A stretch of 37,780 bases of DNA from Halorubrum sp. Hd13 (GCF_002252755.1 NZ_NHOY01000015.1:1-37780), one strand, 5' to 3'; numbered from the stretch's first letter, positions 14,683-23,695 are shown. Notes: generated by a model from the sequence alone, not told the origin. Numbers and translations: made by a program.

Positions 14683-17370
14683 TCAGTCGTCCGCGAGCGA
14701 CGCGGCGTCGAGCTCGGCGGCGTCCGCGCGGCGGGCCGTCGAGCGGTTCGAGCGCGGCTCCTTCTCGACGGTGACGAGCTCGTCGGCGGCGCCCACCAGC
14801 TCGTCGTCGTGGCTGACGATGAGGATCTGCTCGACGCCGAAGCCGCGCATCTCCTCCACGAGCCGGACGAGCCGGGAGACGTGCCCGGAGTCGAGGAAGA
14901 CGGTCGGCTCGTCGAGGATAAGCGGCGGGGTCGGCGCGGCGCCTTCGATCCCCTCGGAGAGCAGCCGGTAGATCGCGCAGCGCAGCGAGAGGTTGAACAG
15001 GGCGCGCTCGCCGCCGGAGAGCTGCTCGGGATCGAGCGCCTCGCCGTCCTTCTGGTAGACTGTGAGCGCGTACTCGCCGTCGAGCTCGATGTGCGAGTAG
15101 GCGTCGTTGCCGTACACCAGATCGAACGTCTCGTTGAGCGTGCGTTCTAACTCGGCGACGTTGCGCTGGCGGAGCTCCGCGCGGAGGTCGCCGTACATCG
15201 CCTCCAGCTCGCTCGTCTCCCCGTGGAGCCCCTCCAGCGCCTCGACGGTCGTCGCCAACTCCGCTCGCTCCCCGCGGAGGGTCTCCAGCTCCCGAATCTC
15301 GCCGTTCACGCTCCCGATCGCGTTCTCCAGCTCCGTCCGCCGCTCCGCGAGCCGATCCAGCTCCCCGTCGACGCGTTCGAGGTACTTCTCGGCCTTCTCC
15401 TTCCGCGTCTTCGCCTCCTCGACCGCCGCTTCGTCGACCGCGGCCGCGAGCTCGTCGCGCCGCTCGCGCTTGTCGGCGAGCCGGTCGCGCCGCTCGTCGT
15501 TGAGCTCCCCGAGCGTCTCCCGTTTCTCGCGGCGGCGCTCGATCGCCGACTCCGCCTCCGAGATCGCCCCTACCCGCTCCTCGACCGCGTCCACCGCTTC
15601 GCGGGCCTCGTCGAGCGCATCGAGCGACGCTTCGAGTTCCGCAACGCGGTCCGCGGCCGACTCGGCCTCCTCGCGCTTTTCCGCGGCGACATCGCGGATC
15701 TCGTCGGCCTCCTCGCGCTTCTCCGCCGCGGCCTCGCGCTTCTCCGCCGCGGCCTCGCGCTTCTCAGCCGCCTCCGACCGGCGCTCGTCGACGCGCTCTT
15801 CGAGCATCTCCGTCGTCTCGTCGATCTCGTCGAGCCGGTCCGCGGCCGCCGCGAGCCCGTCCAGCTCTTCGATCCGCTCGTCGAGGCTCTCCTCGCGTTC
15901 GCGGGCCGATTCCAGCTCGGCCTCCAGCTCGTCGACGCGCGCCCGGTCATCTTCGATCCCGGCCGCGTGCGGCGAGTCCTCCACCGGCTGGCCGCACTCG
16001 GGACACTTGCCGGCCGCGAGCAGCTCCTCGGCCTCCGCGACGCGTTCGCGAGCGTTCTTCAGCTCCGCGGACAGCTCCGCGATCCGCTCGCGGACCTCGC
16101 CGCGTCGCTCCCGGAGCGCCTCGTGCTCCTCGGCGACGTCGTCGCGGTCCACGTCGGCAGCCGCGAACCGTTCGCGGAGGGTCTCGGCCTCCTCGCGGAG
16201 CTCCTCGATCGAGGACTCGCGCTCGTGGGCCTCGTCGTCGGCCGTCTCGGCCTCGTCGGCGAGGTCGTCGGCCTCTCCCTCCAGCTCCGCGGCGCGGTCG
16301 GCGAGGTCGTCGGCCTTCCCGGCGAGGTTCGTCGCCTGGTTACGGAGCGCCTCGGCGCTCACCCGTCCGTCGTCGAGCTCTTCGCGGATCGACGCCTCGC
16401 GCTCGTCGAGCTCCGCGCGGCGAGCGGCGACGGTCTCCTCGTCGGCCGCGTCGAGGCCGGCGTCGTCGAGCCGCTCCCCGATCCCGGCCTCGATCTCGTC
16501 GATCCGCTCTCGGGCCTCCCGGATCGCGTCCCGGTGCTCGTCGCGCTCGCGCTCGGCCTCGCGGATCGCCTCCTCGATCTCGCCGATCTCCGCCTTCACC
16601 GACTCCAGCTCCTCCCGCTTCTCCGCGTGGGTCGAGAGCGTCTCCGCGGCGTCGTCGCGCGTCTCCTTCGCCCGATCCCGCTGGTCCTCGTAGCGTTCGA
16701 TCTCGTCCGTCACCTCCGAGAGGTCGCTCTCGAGCCCGTTGAGCCGCTCGTGGAGGTCGCGATCCTCCTTCGCCGCGATCTGCTCGTCGAGCTGGTCGAG
16801 CCGTCCGCGGCGGTTCTCTAACACGTCCTCGACGCCGAGCCGGGCGTCCCCGGCGCGCTCGCGGTACTCCTCTAGCTTCCCGAGTTGGAGCAGGTCGTCG
16901 ATCGTGTCCTGGCGCTCCCGCGGACTGGCGTCGATCAGCTCGTTCACCTCTCCCTGCCGCACGTACGCGCAGCCGACGAACGCCTCCGCGTCCATCCGGA
17001 GCAGCTCGGTGACGAACTCGCGCACGGCCCGCGCGCCGTCGCGGGTCACGTCGCTCTCGTCGGTCGATTCGAGCGTGCACTGGTGGTCGATCCGGTCGTC
17101 GTACACCCGGAGCCGCCGCTCGATCCGGTACGGCGTTCCGTCGTGGGTGAACCACAGCTCGACTTCGGTCTCCTCTTCGCCCTTCGTGACGACGTCGTCG
17201 AGGGTGCCGCCGAGCGCTTTCGACCCGTACAGCGCGAAGAAACAGGCCTCTAAGAGCGACGACTTGCCGCTCCCGTTGAGCCCGTGAATGACCGTGACGC
17301 CCCGCGTCAGCCGGAGGTCGGCGTCGCCGTACGGCTTGAAGTTCGAGAGCCGGATTCGGTCGAAGTTCAC
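14683..17370 (-). CDS. rad50: DNA double-strand break repair ATPase Rad50
   Basis: An 895-residue SMC-like ATPase that works with Mre11 in double-strand break processing. Walker A is GLNGSGKSS (30-38). Long coiled coils flank a zinc hook CPECGQP whose cysteines are residues 456 and 459, near the middle as expected. The C-terminal lobe has the signature [14 protein letters not shown], Walker B LILDEPT and a D-loop. The coil contains a run of AAAEKRE heptads. The start is GTG at 17370, overlapping the mre11 stop (GTGA), so translation is probably coupled; the frame stays open upstream to 18396 only as an antisense-free shadow of mre11. Confidence 0.97.
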   Translation of the reverse strand: MNFDRIRLSNFKPYGDADLRLTRGVTVIHGLNGSGKSSLLEACFFALYGSKALGGTLDDVVTKGEEETEVELWFTHDGTPYRIERRLRVYDDRIDHQCTLESTDESDVTRDGARAVREFVTELLRMDAEAFVGCAYVRQGEVNELIDASPRERQDTIDDLLQLGKLEEYRERAGDARLGVEDVLENRRGRLDQLDEQIAAKEDRDLHERLNGLESDLSEVTDEIERYEDQRDRAKETRDDAAETLSTHAEKREELESVKAEIGEIEEAIREAERERDEHRDAIREARERIDEIEAGIGERLDDAGLDAADEETVAARRAELDEREASIREELDDGRVSAEALRNQATNLAGKADDLADRAAELEGEADDLADEAETADDEAHERESSIEELREEAETLRERFAAADVDRDDVAEEHEALRERRGEVRERIAELSAELKNARERVAEAEELLAAGKCPECGQPVEDSPHAAGIEDDRARVDELEAELESAREREESLDERIEELDGLAAAADRLDEIDETTEMLEERVDERRSEAAEKREAAAEKREAAAEKREEADEIRDVAAEKREEAESAADRVAELEASLDALDEAREAVDAVEERVGAISEAESAIERRREKRETLGELNDERRDRLADKRERRDELAAAVDEAAVEEAKTRKEKAEKYLERVDGELDRLAERRTELENAIGSVNGEIRELETLRGERAELATTVEALEGLHGETSELEAMYGDLRAELRQRNVAELERTLNETFDLVYGNDAYSHIELDGEYALTVYQKDGEALDPEQLSGGERALFNLSLRCAIYRLLSEGIEGAAPTPPLILDEPTVFLDSGHVSRLVRLVEEMRGFGVEQILIVSHDDELVGAADELVTVEKEPRSNRSTARRADAAELDAASLADD
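15719..15775 (-). repeat. 21-bp tandem repeat in the Rad50 coiled coil
   Basis: Two exact 21-bp units (15719-15739 and 15740-15760) and a decayed third encode AAAEKRE heptads. The unit equals one coiled-coil heptad, so copy-number change keeps the coil in register. Confidence 0.8.
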
Positions 17371-18674
17371 AGGTAATCCTCCATGGAGACTTGGCCGTCG
17401 GTCGCGGCGGTCTCGGGGGCCCGTTCGCCGTCGTCGTCGCCGTCTTCCGCGGTGTCGTCGCCGGTCCCGGTCTCCTCGTGCGCCTCGTCCCTCTCGTCCG
17501 CGCCTTCCTTGGAGTCGTCGCCTTCCTCGGCGTCGCCGCCCGCTCCGCCCCCTTCGAACGCGTCGAGGTCGTCGATTCGCTCCTCGACCCGCCCCTTCAC
17601 CGTCTTCCTGACGTTGCTGTCGGGGAGCGTGTCGGCGCGGACCGTCTCGTCGACGTCGCGGGCCGCCTCGGAGAGCGCCATCTCCTCGATCCGCTCCCGC
17701 ACGGCGTCCTCGGGGTCGGCGAAGCTCACGTCGACCTCGGCGTCGGTCTCGACCTCGCGGCGGTCGGTGACACGGGCGATGAGCGCCCCCTCCTCGGTCG
17801 CGAACTCCTCGATCGCGGCCGGGGTCACCGGCTCGCCCTCGCCGGTCACGTCGACGAGCACGACCGCGTCGTCGAGGTCGTGTTGGCGGACCTTCTCCCG
17901 CACCCGCGCCGCGCCCTCTCCCTCGCGGAGGTCGACTTCGACGAAGACGAACGGGCGCGTGTCGAGCGCGCGCCGCCGGATATCCACGCGGTCGTCGCCG
18001 CCCGCGGCGTCCGCGTCGAAGGTGACGAGGTTGTAGCCCCTCCCTTCCTTCTCGCTCGCGCTCGCTCGCTCCGTGGACCCGGGGTAGGTGACCCACGTGT
18101 CGCTCACCTCGGCGACGTCGGGCGTGTGGTTGTCGCCGAGGAGCATCGCGTCGAACTCGACGTCGCTCTCCGCGAGCACTTCTTCCGTGTCCCAGTCCGC
18201 GTAGCCGAACGGCTCGAAGAGGCCGTGCGCGACGAGGGCGGCGTAGTCGGCGTCGTGGTCCGCGAACGCGTAGTCGAGGTCGTCCCGGCGGGAGACGGGG
18301 ACGTGGTCGAGCCCGTAGAACGCCGTGTCGCCCACCACGGTCGGCTCGTCGCCGAGCCGTGTCGCGAGCCCCAGCCGCTCGAAGAGGTCGAGCCACTGGC
18401 CGCCCCGCGTCGATTCGTGATTGCCGACGACCGCGAGGAGGGGGATCCCGGCGTCGTCGAGCCGACGGAGCACGGAGATGGTGCCCATCAGGTCGACGAG
18501 CTCGGGACGTCGGTCGTGGAAGAGGTCGCCCGCGTGGATCACCGCGTCGACGTCGCCGTCGATCGCGTCGTCGATCACGGCCTCGAAGGCGTCGAGGAAG
18601 TCCTGTCGTCTGACCGGCGAGTGGTACTGCGCGTACCCGATGTGGGTGTCGCCGGTGTGGATCACCCGCGTCAT
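17367..18674 (-). CDS. mre11: DNA double-strand break repair nuclease Mre11
   Basis: A 435-residue Mn-dependent nuclease, partner of Rad50. Phosphodiesterase motifs are intact: DTHIG (9-13), GDLFHDRRP (49-57), GNHE (84-87), the HG pair at 150-151 and GDNHTPDV (180-187). The region after about 340 is a low-complexity acidic linker (Asp/Glu/Gly/Ala), followed by a conserved-looking end QVSMEDYL (428-435), which resembles a PIP box (Q428, M431, Y434). The gene is upstream of rad50 and overlaps it by four bases. A TATA box is found about 29 bp before the ATG. Confidence 0.97.
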   Translation of the reverse strand: MTRVIHTGDTHIGYAQYHSPVRRQDFLDAFEAVIDDAIDGDVDAVIHAGDLFHDRRPELVDLMGTISVLRRLDDAGIPLLAVVGNHESTRGGQWLDLFERLGLATRLGDEPTVVGDTAFYGLDHVPVSRRDDLDYAFADHDADYAALVAHGLFEPFGYADWDTEEVLAESDVEFDAMLLGDNHTPDVAEVSDTWVTYPGSTERASASEKEGRGYNLVTFDADAAGGDDRVDIRRRALDTRPFVFVEVDLREGEGAARVREKVRQHDLDDAVVLVDVTGEGEPVTPAAIEEFATEEGALIARVTDRREVETDAEVDVSFADPEDAVRERIEEMALSEAARDVDETVRADTLPDSNVRKTVKGRVEERIDDLDAFEGGGAGGDAEEGDDSKEGADERDEAHEETGTGDDTAEDGDDDGERAPETAATDGQVSMEDYL

Positions 18675-18699
18675 CTGCCCGGACGTTGGCCGGTGTCGG

Positions 18700-18706
18700 G
18701 TTTAGG
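18700..18706 (-). promoter_or_regulatory. Promoter of mre11-rad50
   Basis: The minus strand reads CCTAAAC preceded by GGAACC, centred about 29 bp before the mre11 ATG at 18674. Confidence 0.55.
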
Positions 18707-18769
18707 GGTTCCGGGGGCGGAGCGGAAGTGGTCGGCGGTCCGGAGAGCGGGCCGCCGTCCGACCGCTCC

Positions 18770-19048
18770 TCACCGGCCTCCGCCGGCCGCCGCCTCCCGA
18801 AATCCTCGGTAGGCCGACAGCGCCGCGCGACCCCGCTCGGCCGCGGCCGCGTCGCCGTCGCGCTCGGCGGCCGCGACCGCCTCCTCCAGCCGGTCGAGTC
18901 CGACAGATTCGACGAACCCGGCGGCGCGCCGCAGGTCGGTTCGCGCGGCCTCGGCCTCGTCGATCACGGCGGCGTACGGCCGGGTTGCGGTGTCGGTACG
19001 CGTCGCCAGCGCGGCCAGGGCCCGCTTGACGCCGGTTGTCGAGACCAC
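18770..19048 (-). CDS. Small helical haloarchaeal protein, unknown function
   Basis: A 92-residue Ala/Arg/Glu-rich, probably all-helical protein ([20 protein letters not shown], then [18 protein letters not shown]). There is no signal peptide, membrane segment or known motif. The GTG start at 19048 is supported by a TATA box 26 bp upstream; the frame is open to 19105, but that extension would cross the promoter. I do not recognise a named family. Confidence 0.6.
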   Translation of the reverse strand: MVSTTGVKRALAALATRTDTATRPYAAVIDEAEAARTDLRRAAGFVESVGLDRLEEAVAAAERDGDAAAAERGRAALSAYRGFREAAAGGGR

Positions 19049-19070
19049 GGCGTCCCTGCGTCGGTATCGG

Positions 19071-19077
19071 GGATAAG
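19071..19077 (-). promoter_or_regulatory. TATA box of the gene starting at 19048
   Basis: The minus strand reads CTTATCC, centred 26 bp before the GTG start. Confidence 0.5.
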
Positions 19078-19127
19078 ATGATGGCTCCCGCCCGCCTCCG
19101 TCCACGTCGCTGCCGACCCCTGCCGAC

Positions 19128-19391
19128 TCACACCGCGAGCGTGTACAGCCGCTTCCGGGCGTCGGTGAAGGAGAACCGCGAGTCGACCACGTCCTCCTCT
19201 TCCAGCCGCGAGAGCGCGTACCTGACGGTTCGAGGGGGCAGCAGCGTCTCCTCGGCGAGTTCGCTCTGCGTCAGCGTGTCGTTGTAGTCGAGGACCTTCG
19301 CCACGAGCTTCGCGCTCGGGGGAAGATCGCGGACGGCGCTCCAGCGGTCCGTGACGTCCTCGTCGGCGGTGACGGCGTCGGTGGTGCTCAT
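19128..19391 (-). CDS. Winged-helix (MarR-like) transcriptional regulator
   Basis: An 87-residue single-domain DNA-binding protein. Helix-turn-helix is clear: PPSAKLVAKVLDYNDTLTQS, then ELAEETLLPPRTVRYALSRL, followed by the wing EEEDVVDSRFSFTDARKRLY. Only a short acidic N-terminal tail precedes it, and there is no ligand domain. The start at 19391 is chosen because the further ATG at 19412 adds only residues that overlap the promoter zone. It is divergent from pan with 140 bp between starts, so it could act on either promoter; this is inference from position. Confidence 0.85.
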   Translation of the reverse strand: MSTTDAVTADEDVTDRWSAVRDLPPSAKLVAKVLDYNDTLTQSELAEETLLPPRTVRYALSRLEEEDVVDSRFSFTDARKRLYTLAV

Positions 19392-19422
19392 GCGTACTCT
19401 CTCATATCTCATGCCGACAAAT

Positions 19423-19430
19423 AATATTTA
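19423..19430 (-). promoter_or_regulatory. Promoter of the MarR-like gene
   Basis: The minus strand reads TAAATATT about 35 bp before the ATG at 19391, predicting a leader under 10 nt. The surrounding 19400-19460 is the most AT-rich intergenic stretch nearby. Confidence 0.5.
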
Positions 19431-19494
19431 CTATCCATATTCATTACCATCGGACATTTATTCGCCGGACTGTACCGCTCTACTCTCCCCCACC

Positions 19495-19506
19495 CGAAAC
19501 CTCTTA
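19495..19506 (+). promoter_or_regulatory. Promoter of pan
   Basis: BRE-like CGAAAC followed by CTCTTA, centred 29 bp before the pan ATG at 19532. Confidence 0.5.
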
Positions 19507-19531
19507 CGCGCGAGACGCCTTATTACGGACA

Positions 19532-20746
19532 ATGACTGACACCGTCGACGACGTCGAGATGCCCTACGAGGGGTCGGCGTCGAGACAGGAGAAGATCGAG
19601 TCCCTCCAGGATGAGCTCGACGTGCTGGAGTCGCAAAACGAGGAGATGCGCGACAAGCTCCTCGACGCGAACGCGGAGAACAACAAGTACCAGCAGAAGC
19701 TCGAACGGCTCACCCACGAGAACAAGAAGCTGAAGCAGTCCCCGCTGTTCGTGGCGACCGTTCAGGAGATCACGCCCGACGGCGCCGTGATCAAACAGCA
19801 CGGCAACAATCAAGAGGCGCTTACGGAGATCACCGCGGAGATGCGCGAGAAGCTCGATCCCGACGACCGGGTCGCGGTCAACAACTCCCTCTCGGTCGTG
19901 AAGAAGCTGGAGAAGGAGACGGACGTGCGGGCCCGCGTGATGCAGGTCGAGCACTCGCCCGACGTCACCTACGCCGACATCGGCGGGCTCGAAGACCAGA
20001 TGCAGGAGGTCCGCGAGACCGTCGAGATGCCGCTGGAGCACCCGGACATGTTCGAGGACGTCGGCATCACGCCGCCGAGCGGCGTTCTGCTGTACGGGCC
20101 GCCGGGCACGGGGAAGACGATGCTCGCGAAGGCCGTCGCCAACGAGACGGACGCGACGTTCATCAAGATGGCCGGCTCCGAGCTCGTCCACAAGTTCATC
20201 GGCGAGGGTGCGAAGCTCGTCCGCGACCTGTTCGAGGTCGCCCGCGAGAACCAGCCCGCCGTCCTCTTCATCGACGAGATCGACGCCATCGCCTCGAAGC
20301 GCACCGACTCGAAGACCTCCGGCGACGCCGAGGTCCAGCGGACGATGATGCAGCTGCTCTCCGAGATGGACGGCTTCGACGAGCGCGGCGAGGTCCGGAT
20401 CATCGCCGCGACCAACCGCTTCGACATGCTCGACCCGGCCATCCTCCGTCCGGGCCGGTTCGACCGCCTCATCGAGGTGCCCAAGCCGAACACCGACGGT
20501 CGCGAGATCATCTTCCAGATCCACACCCGGAAGATGAACCTCGCGAGCGACATCGACTTCGACGAGCTCGCCGAGATGACCCCCGACGCGTCCGGCGCCG
20601 ACATCAAGGCCATCTGCACGGAGGCCGGGATGTTCGCCATCCGCGACGACCGCACCGAGGTCACGCTCGACGACTTCCTCGAGGCCCACGAGAAGCTCCA
20701 GCAGGACGACGAGAGCGGCGCGGACGACTCGCTCGCGTTCGCCTGA
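19532..20746 (+). CDS. pan: Proteasome-activating nucleotidase PAN
   Basis: A 404-residue AAA+ ATPase that unfolds substrates and feeds them to the 20S proteasome. In order: N-terminal coiled coil (about 15-68), OB-fold ring (70-135), AAA+ domain from 145 with Walker A GPPGTGKT (189-196), pore loop KFIGEG (221-226), Walker B VLFIDEID (244-251), and arginine fingers in RPGRFDR (306-312). The C-terminus is SLAFA. The family's HbYX docking motif ends in hydrophobic-Tyr-any residue; here the penultimate residue is Phe (A-F-A). Haloarchaea often have two PANs; which paralogue this is cannot be told here. A T-tract follows the gene. Confidence 0.97.
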   Translation: MTDTVDDVEMPYEGSASRQEKIESLQDELDVLESQNEEMRDKLLDANAENNKYQQKLERLTHENKKLKQSPLFVATVQEITPDGAVIKQHGNNQEALTEITAEMREKLDPDDRVAVNNSLSVVKKLEKETDVRARVMQVEHSPDVTYADIGGLEDQMQEVRETVEMPLEHPDMFEDVGITPPSGVLLYGPPGTGKTMLAKAVANETDATFIKMAGSELVHKFIGEGAKLVRDLFEVARENQPAVLFIDEIDAIASKRTDSKTSGDAEVQRTMMQLLSEMDGFDERGEVRIIAATNRFDMLDPAILRPGRFDRLIEVPKPNTDGREIIFQIHTRKMNLASDIDFDELAEMTPDASGADIKAICTEAGMFAIRDDRTEVTLDDFLEAHEKLQQDDESGADDSLAFA

Positions 20747-20776
20747 TCACCGCCGACGCTACCGCCTTCAGATCGG

Positions 20777-20781
20777 TTTTT
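20777..20781 (+). terminator. T-tract terminator after pan
   Basis: Five T after GATCGG, 31 bp past the pan stop and before the convergent small gene. Confidence 0.4.
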
Positions 20782-20804
20782 CTGCCGTCACGACGGTTCG
20801 GCCG

Positions 20805-20936
20805 TTACAGCGCCCGCACGATCAGATACGGAACCGCGAACAGCAGGACGAAGATCAGTCCGGTCGCGAGCGCGTAGCCGACGCCGACGCCCGCGAGCGC
20901 GCGCCAGCCGCCGTCGGTCGGGAGATCGAGGTTCAT
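20805..20936 (-). CDS. 43-residue membrane protein
   Basis: A short open frame coding 43 residues: MNLDLPTDGGWRALAGVGVG, then a single long hydrophobic helix through LIFVLLFAVPYLIV and ending RAL with a TAA stop. The opening MNLDLPTDGGW followed by a Gly/Ala-rich helix looks like a real small haloarchaeal membrane protein. Support comes from a strong TATA box 27 bp before the ATG, which would give a leaderless transcript. It is convergent with pan and 65 bp after the DHH gene stop. Function unknown. Confidence 0.7.
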   Translation of the reverse strand: MNLDLPTDGGWRALAGVGVGYALATGLIFVLLFAVPYLIVRAL

Positions 20937-20960
20937 ACCGTTCACTCCGCGGCCGCATAA

Positions 20961-20967
20961 TTAAATA
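20961..20967 (-). promoter_or_regulatory. TATA box of the 43-residue membrane protein
   Basis: The minus strand reads TATTTAA, centred 27 bp before the ATG at 20936, in an otherwise GC-rich region. Confidence 0.65.
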
Positions 20968-21001
20968 CTGTCTCCGGCTCCCGGCGACCAGCCGGCGGGA
21001 C

Positions 21002-22177
21002 TCAGACGTCGCCGGCCATCGCCCGGAACAGCGCGTCGGCGAGCTCGTCTCGGTCGACCCCCTCCGGCCCGTCCTCTCCCGTCGGGTCGATCCGCGGTGC
21101 GACGGTCCCGCCGCCCATCCGCGAGTGGCCGCCTCCGTCTCCGTTTTCGACGTCCGAGAGGACCGATTCGATCGCGTTGCCCATGTGGACCCGATCGTCA
21201 CGGGAGCGCCCGGAGAGGTGGACCGTCCCGTCCCGCTCGCCGATCACCACGACGGCGCTGACCCCTTCGAGCTGGATCAGCTCGTCGGCCGCCTGCGGGA
21301 TCGCGTCGACGTTGTTCACGCCGCCCACGTCCGCCACCGCGAACGAGCCCTCGACGCGGCGCCCGGCGATGGCTCGCGCCTTCACTTCCAGCACCTCCGC
21401 GTCGACCGCGGGGTTGGCGATGCGGTCGAGGCAGTCCTGATCGACGCCGGGGTACACGTACGCTGCGGCCGCGAAGTCCGGCTCGCTCGCCCCGACGGTG
21501 AGGTGTTTCGTGTCGGAGAGGATACCGTACAGCAGCCCGGTCGCGGTGTCCGTCGGGAGGGTGAGGTCGCTGTCGGTCTCGCTCGCGTGCTTGTCCGGCG
21601 GGACCGGGATCGCGTCGTTCTCCTCGAAGTACTCGGCGACGACGGAGGCGGTCGCTCCGTAATCGGTGCGGACGTCGGTGAACCGCTCTCCGGCGCCGTC
21701 GCCGGGGTGGTGGTCGACGACGGCCGTGGGGAGGACGCCGTCGGCGCCCGCGAACCCTCGCGGCTCGTTGTGATCGACTAGCACGACGGACCCGGCGGCG
21801 AGGTCGCTCACGTGTTCGATCGGTTCGAGCTCCAGATCGAGCACCGTTCGAAACGCGCGGTTCTCCTGATGACGGATCTGTCCGGGGTACTGCACCGTCG
21901 CGTCGACGTCGACTTGAGACGCGAGCGACGCGACACCGAGGGCGGACGACATCGCGTCCGGGTCGGGGTTCGGGTGCATCAGCACCGCGATCTCGTCCTG
22001 GTCGGCGAGCAGCCGCCGGAACCGCACTCCGGTCGTCCAGCGGGCGCGGAACAGGAGGTATCCCCCGGCGACCGCGACGAGTGCGACGCCGACCGCGATC
22101 GCGGTCAGCTCCGGGTTCTCCCGCGCGAGCGTCCCCGCCTGCGAGAGTCGCTCGTCGGCCGCACTCAGGCTCCACAT
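21002..22177 (-). CDS. Membrane-anchored DHH-family phosphoesterase
   Basis: A 391-residue protein with one N-terminal membrane helix (about 24-43, IAVGVALVAVAGGYLLF) and a DHH/DHHA1 phosphoesterase body on the cytoplasmic side. Motifs: HPNPDPDAMSSA (68-79), VDHNEP (134-139), the DHH triad at 155-157, and the DHHA1 glycine motif GGGHSRMGGG near the C-terminus. Such enzymes (RecJ, NrnA and cyclic-di-AMP phosphodiesterase relatives) hydrolyse short nucleotides or cyclic dinucleotides with Mn; the substrate here cannot be told. The ATG at 22177 precedes the membrane helix; the frame upstream is a shadow of the next gene. Confidence 0.9.
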   Translation of the reverse strand: MWSLSAADERLSQAGTLARENPELTAIAVGVALVAVAGGYLLFRARWTTGVRFRRLLADQDEIAVLMHPNPDPDAMSSALGVASLASQVDVDATVQYPGQIRHQENRAFRTVLDLELEPIEHVSDLAAGSVVLVDHNEPRGFAGADGVLPTAVVDHHPGDGAGERFTDVRTDYGATASVVAEYFEENDAIPVPPDKHASETDSDLTLPTDTATGLLYGILSDTKHLTVGASEPDFAAAAYVYPGVDQDCLDRIANPAVDAEVLEVKARAIAGRRVEGSFAVADVGGVNNVDAIPQAADELIQLEGVSAVVVIGERDGTVHLSGRSRDDRVHMGNAIESVLSDVENGDGGGHSRMGGGTVAPRIDPTGEDGPEGVDRDELADALFRAMAGDV

Positions 22178-22256
22178 GTGTCCCCGAGACTCTCTCCCCC
22201 CACATGAAGGTTCGTCACTGTTTCGACCGATCGGCGACGCCCGCCCGTGGCGTCGC

Positions 22257-23177
22257 TTACTCTCGGGTCGCGCGGAACGACCGCACCGCGTCGCGGTACC
22301 CCTCGCGGAAGGTCGGATAGTCGAACTCGTACCCGAGCGCGCGGAGCCTGTCGTTCGAACAGCGCTTGCTCGTCCGGATCCGGCGTTCGGCGGCCGCTGA
22401 GAGGTCGCCGGCCGCGATCCGCTCGGCCTTCGACCGCTTCTCCGGCCGCGGCACGCCGCACTCGTCGGCGAGCCAGTCGGCGAACGCGTGCTTGTCGACC
22501 GGTTCGTCGTCGACGACCACGACCGGCTCGCCGCGTGCGCGATCCGTCTCGAGGAGGTGCCGGATCGCCCCCGCGGCGTCGTCTCGATGGACCATGTTGA
22601 GGTACCCCGCGGTGACGGGCCCTTCGACGTACCGCTCCAATCGGTACCGCCCGGGGCCGTACAGTCCCGCGAACCGAGCGACGGTCCCGCCGATCCCGGC
22701 GTCGCCGGCGGCCTCCAGCGCGATCCGTTCCGCCTCGGCGAGGACCCGCGTCTTCTCCGTGGTCGGATCGATCGGCGTCTCCTCGTCGACCCACCCGCCG
22801 TCATGGTCGCCGTACACGCCCGTCGACGACGTGTAGACGAGTCTGTCCGGCGACGACGACCGCGCCGCGTACTCCTCGATGACGTTTCGGAGGCCGTCGA
22901 CGTACACCTCGCGGGCCGCCTCGGCGCCTCGGCCGCCGGAGCTGGCCGCGAAGACGACGGCGTCCGCGTCGGGCAACGCGTCGAGCGAGGGCGGATCGGT
23001 CGCGTCCGCTCGTATCGCGTCGACCGCGCCGTCGCCGTCGACGCGTTCCCCGACCTCACCGATGGCGTCGATCCCCGCGTCAGACCGCCGCACGCCCGTC
23101 ACGGCGTGGCCGCGATCGGCGAGCTGCGACGCGAGTTCGATCCCGACGTAGCCGCAGCCGACGACGACGGCCCTCAT
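22257..23177 (-). CDS. SDR-like NAD(P)-binding protein (epimerase/dehydratase superfamily)
   Basis: A 306-residue Rossmann protein of the extended SDR type. The dinucleotide-binding motif GCGYVG is at 7-12, and the strand-4/5 region is AVVFAAS and LVYTSSTGVYG (113-123). The usual catalytic YxxxK is not seen: the expected site reads PTTEK (138-142), with Pro where Tyr would be, so it may be a YeeZ-like atypical SDR with a different activity or none. The start overlaps the stop of the DUF5791-like gene (ATGA), so the two are co-translated. No substrate can be assigned. Confidence 0.85.
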   Translation of the reverse strand: MRAVVVGCGYVGIELASQLADRGHAVTGVRRSDAGIDAIGEVGERVDGDGAVDAIRADATDPPSLDALPDADAVVFAASSGGRGAEAAREVYVDGLRNVIEEYAARSSSPDRLVYTSSTGVYGDHDGGWVDEETPIDPTTEKTRVLAEAERIALEAAGDAGIGGTVARFAGLYGPGRYRLERYVEGPVTAGYLNMVHRDDAAGAIRHLLETDRARGEPVVVVDDEPVDKHAFADWLADECGVPRPEKRSKAERIAAGDLSAAAERRIRTSKRCSNDRLRALGYEFDYPTFREGYRDAVRSFRATRE

Positions 23178-23653
23178 CGCTTGCGGCGCTCGATGACCGC
23201 CATGACCTCCGCGAGCTGTTCCAGCGTCATCCCGGCGCGTCCCTCGAGGGCCTGTTGGACCTCTTGGCCGGTGAGATCGGCGTCGATCCCCGCCGCGACG
23301 GTGTCGACGTCGAGCACCGCGGTCGCCATCCCCATCAGGAGGTGATCGCGTAGCTCCGCGACGAGCGCGTCGGCGTCGCGGTCGGCGGTCACGGCGACGA
23401 TCGCCGCCGCGTCGTCCACGCTGAGGTCCGCCGCGTCGCCCGCGGCGGCCGCCTCGACGGCCGCCTCGTCGACGCCGGTCTCGACGCCGACGCGCTCGCG
23501 CCCGGCCTCGGCCACCGACTCGCGCACCATCACCTCGAACGCCGCGAGCAGCGCGCCCGGGGTCACCTCGCCCGCGTCGACATCGGGCGTCCCGTTGGCG
23601 CCGACGGCGTCGACACCGGACACCGTCCCGTCCTCGACGACCTCGTGAAACAT
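23174..23653 (-). CDS. DUF5791-like haloarchaeal protein
   Basis: A 159-residue acidic, Ala/Val-rich, helical protein (LLAAFEVMVRESVAEAGRER; then MTLEQLAEVMAVIERRKR at the end) that fits a haloarchaeal family I recall as DUF5791, of unknown function. There is no membrane segment. It is the first gene of a two-gene operon with the SDR-like gene, overlapping it by four bases. A TATA box is 27 bp upstream of the ATG. Confidence 0.75.
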   Translation of the reverse strand: MFHEVVEDGTVSGVDAVGANGTPDVDAGEVTPGALLAAFEVMVRESVAEAGRERVGVETGVDEAAVEAAAAGDAADLSVDDAAAIVAVTADRDADALVAELRDHLLMGMATAVLDVDTVAAGIDADLTGQEVQQALEGRAGMTLEQLAEVMAVIERRKR

Positions 23654-23674
23654 GGTCCCCCTCGGTCGGCGTCT

Positions 23675-23684
23675 CTCAAAACGG
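23675..23684 (-). promoter_or_regulatory. Promoter of the DUF5791/SDR operon
   Basis: The minus strand reads CCGTTTTGAG, centred 27 bp before the ATG at 23653. It lies in the 42-bp gap after the large DUF7286-like gene, and its four T could also help end that transcript. Confidence 0.4.
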
Positions 23685-23695
23685 CTACGGTCGAC

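Noticed and set aside
15107-16821. Two plus-strand frames over 500 codons opposite rad50
   Set aside because: Ser/Arg-rich or Leu/Arg-rich mirrors of the Rad50 coiled coil, no independent support.
17371-18396. Extension of the rad50 frame upstream of 17370
   Set aside because: The added residues are Arg/Gly-rich shadow of mre11; the GTG at 17370 gives the canonical Rad50 start.
20788-21201. 137-codon minus frame over the small membrane gene
   Set aside because: It is out of frame with both the 43-residue gene and the DHH gene and lacks a promoter or motif.
22178-23059. Extension of the DHH gene upstream of 22177
   Set aside because: It overlaps the SDR-like gene out of frame; the ATG at 22177 starts just before the membrane helix.
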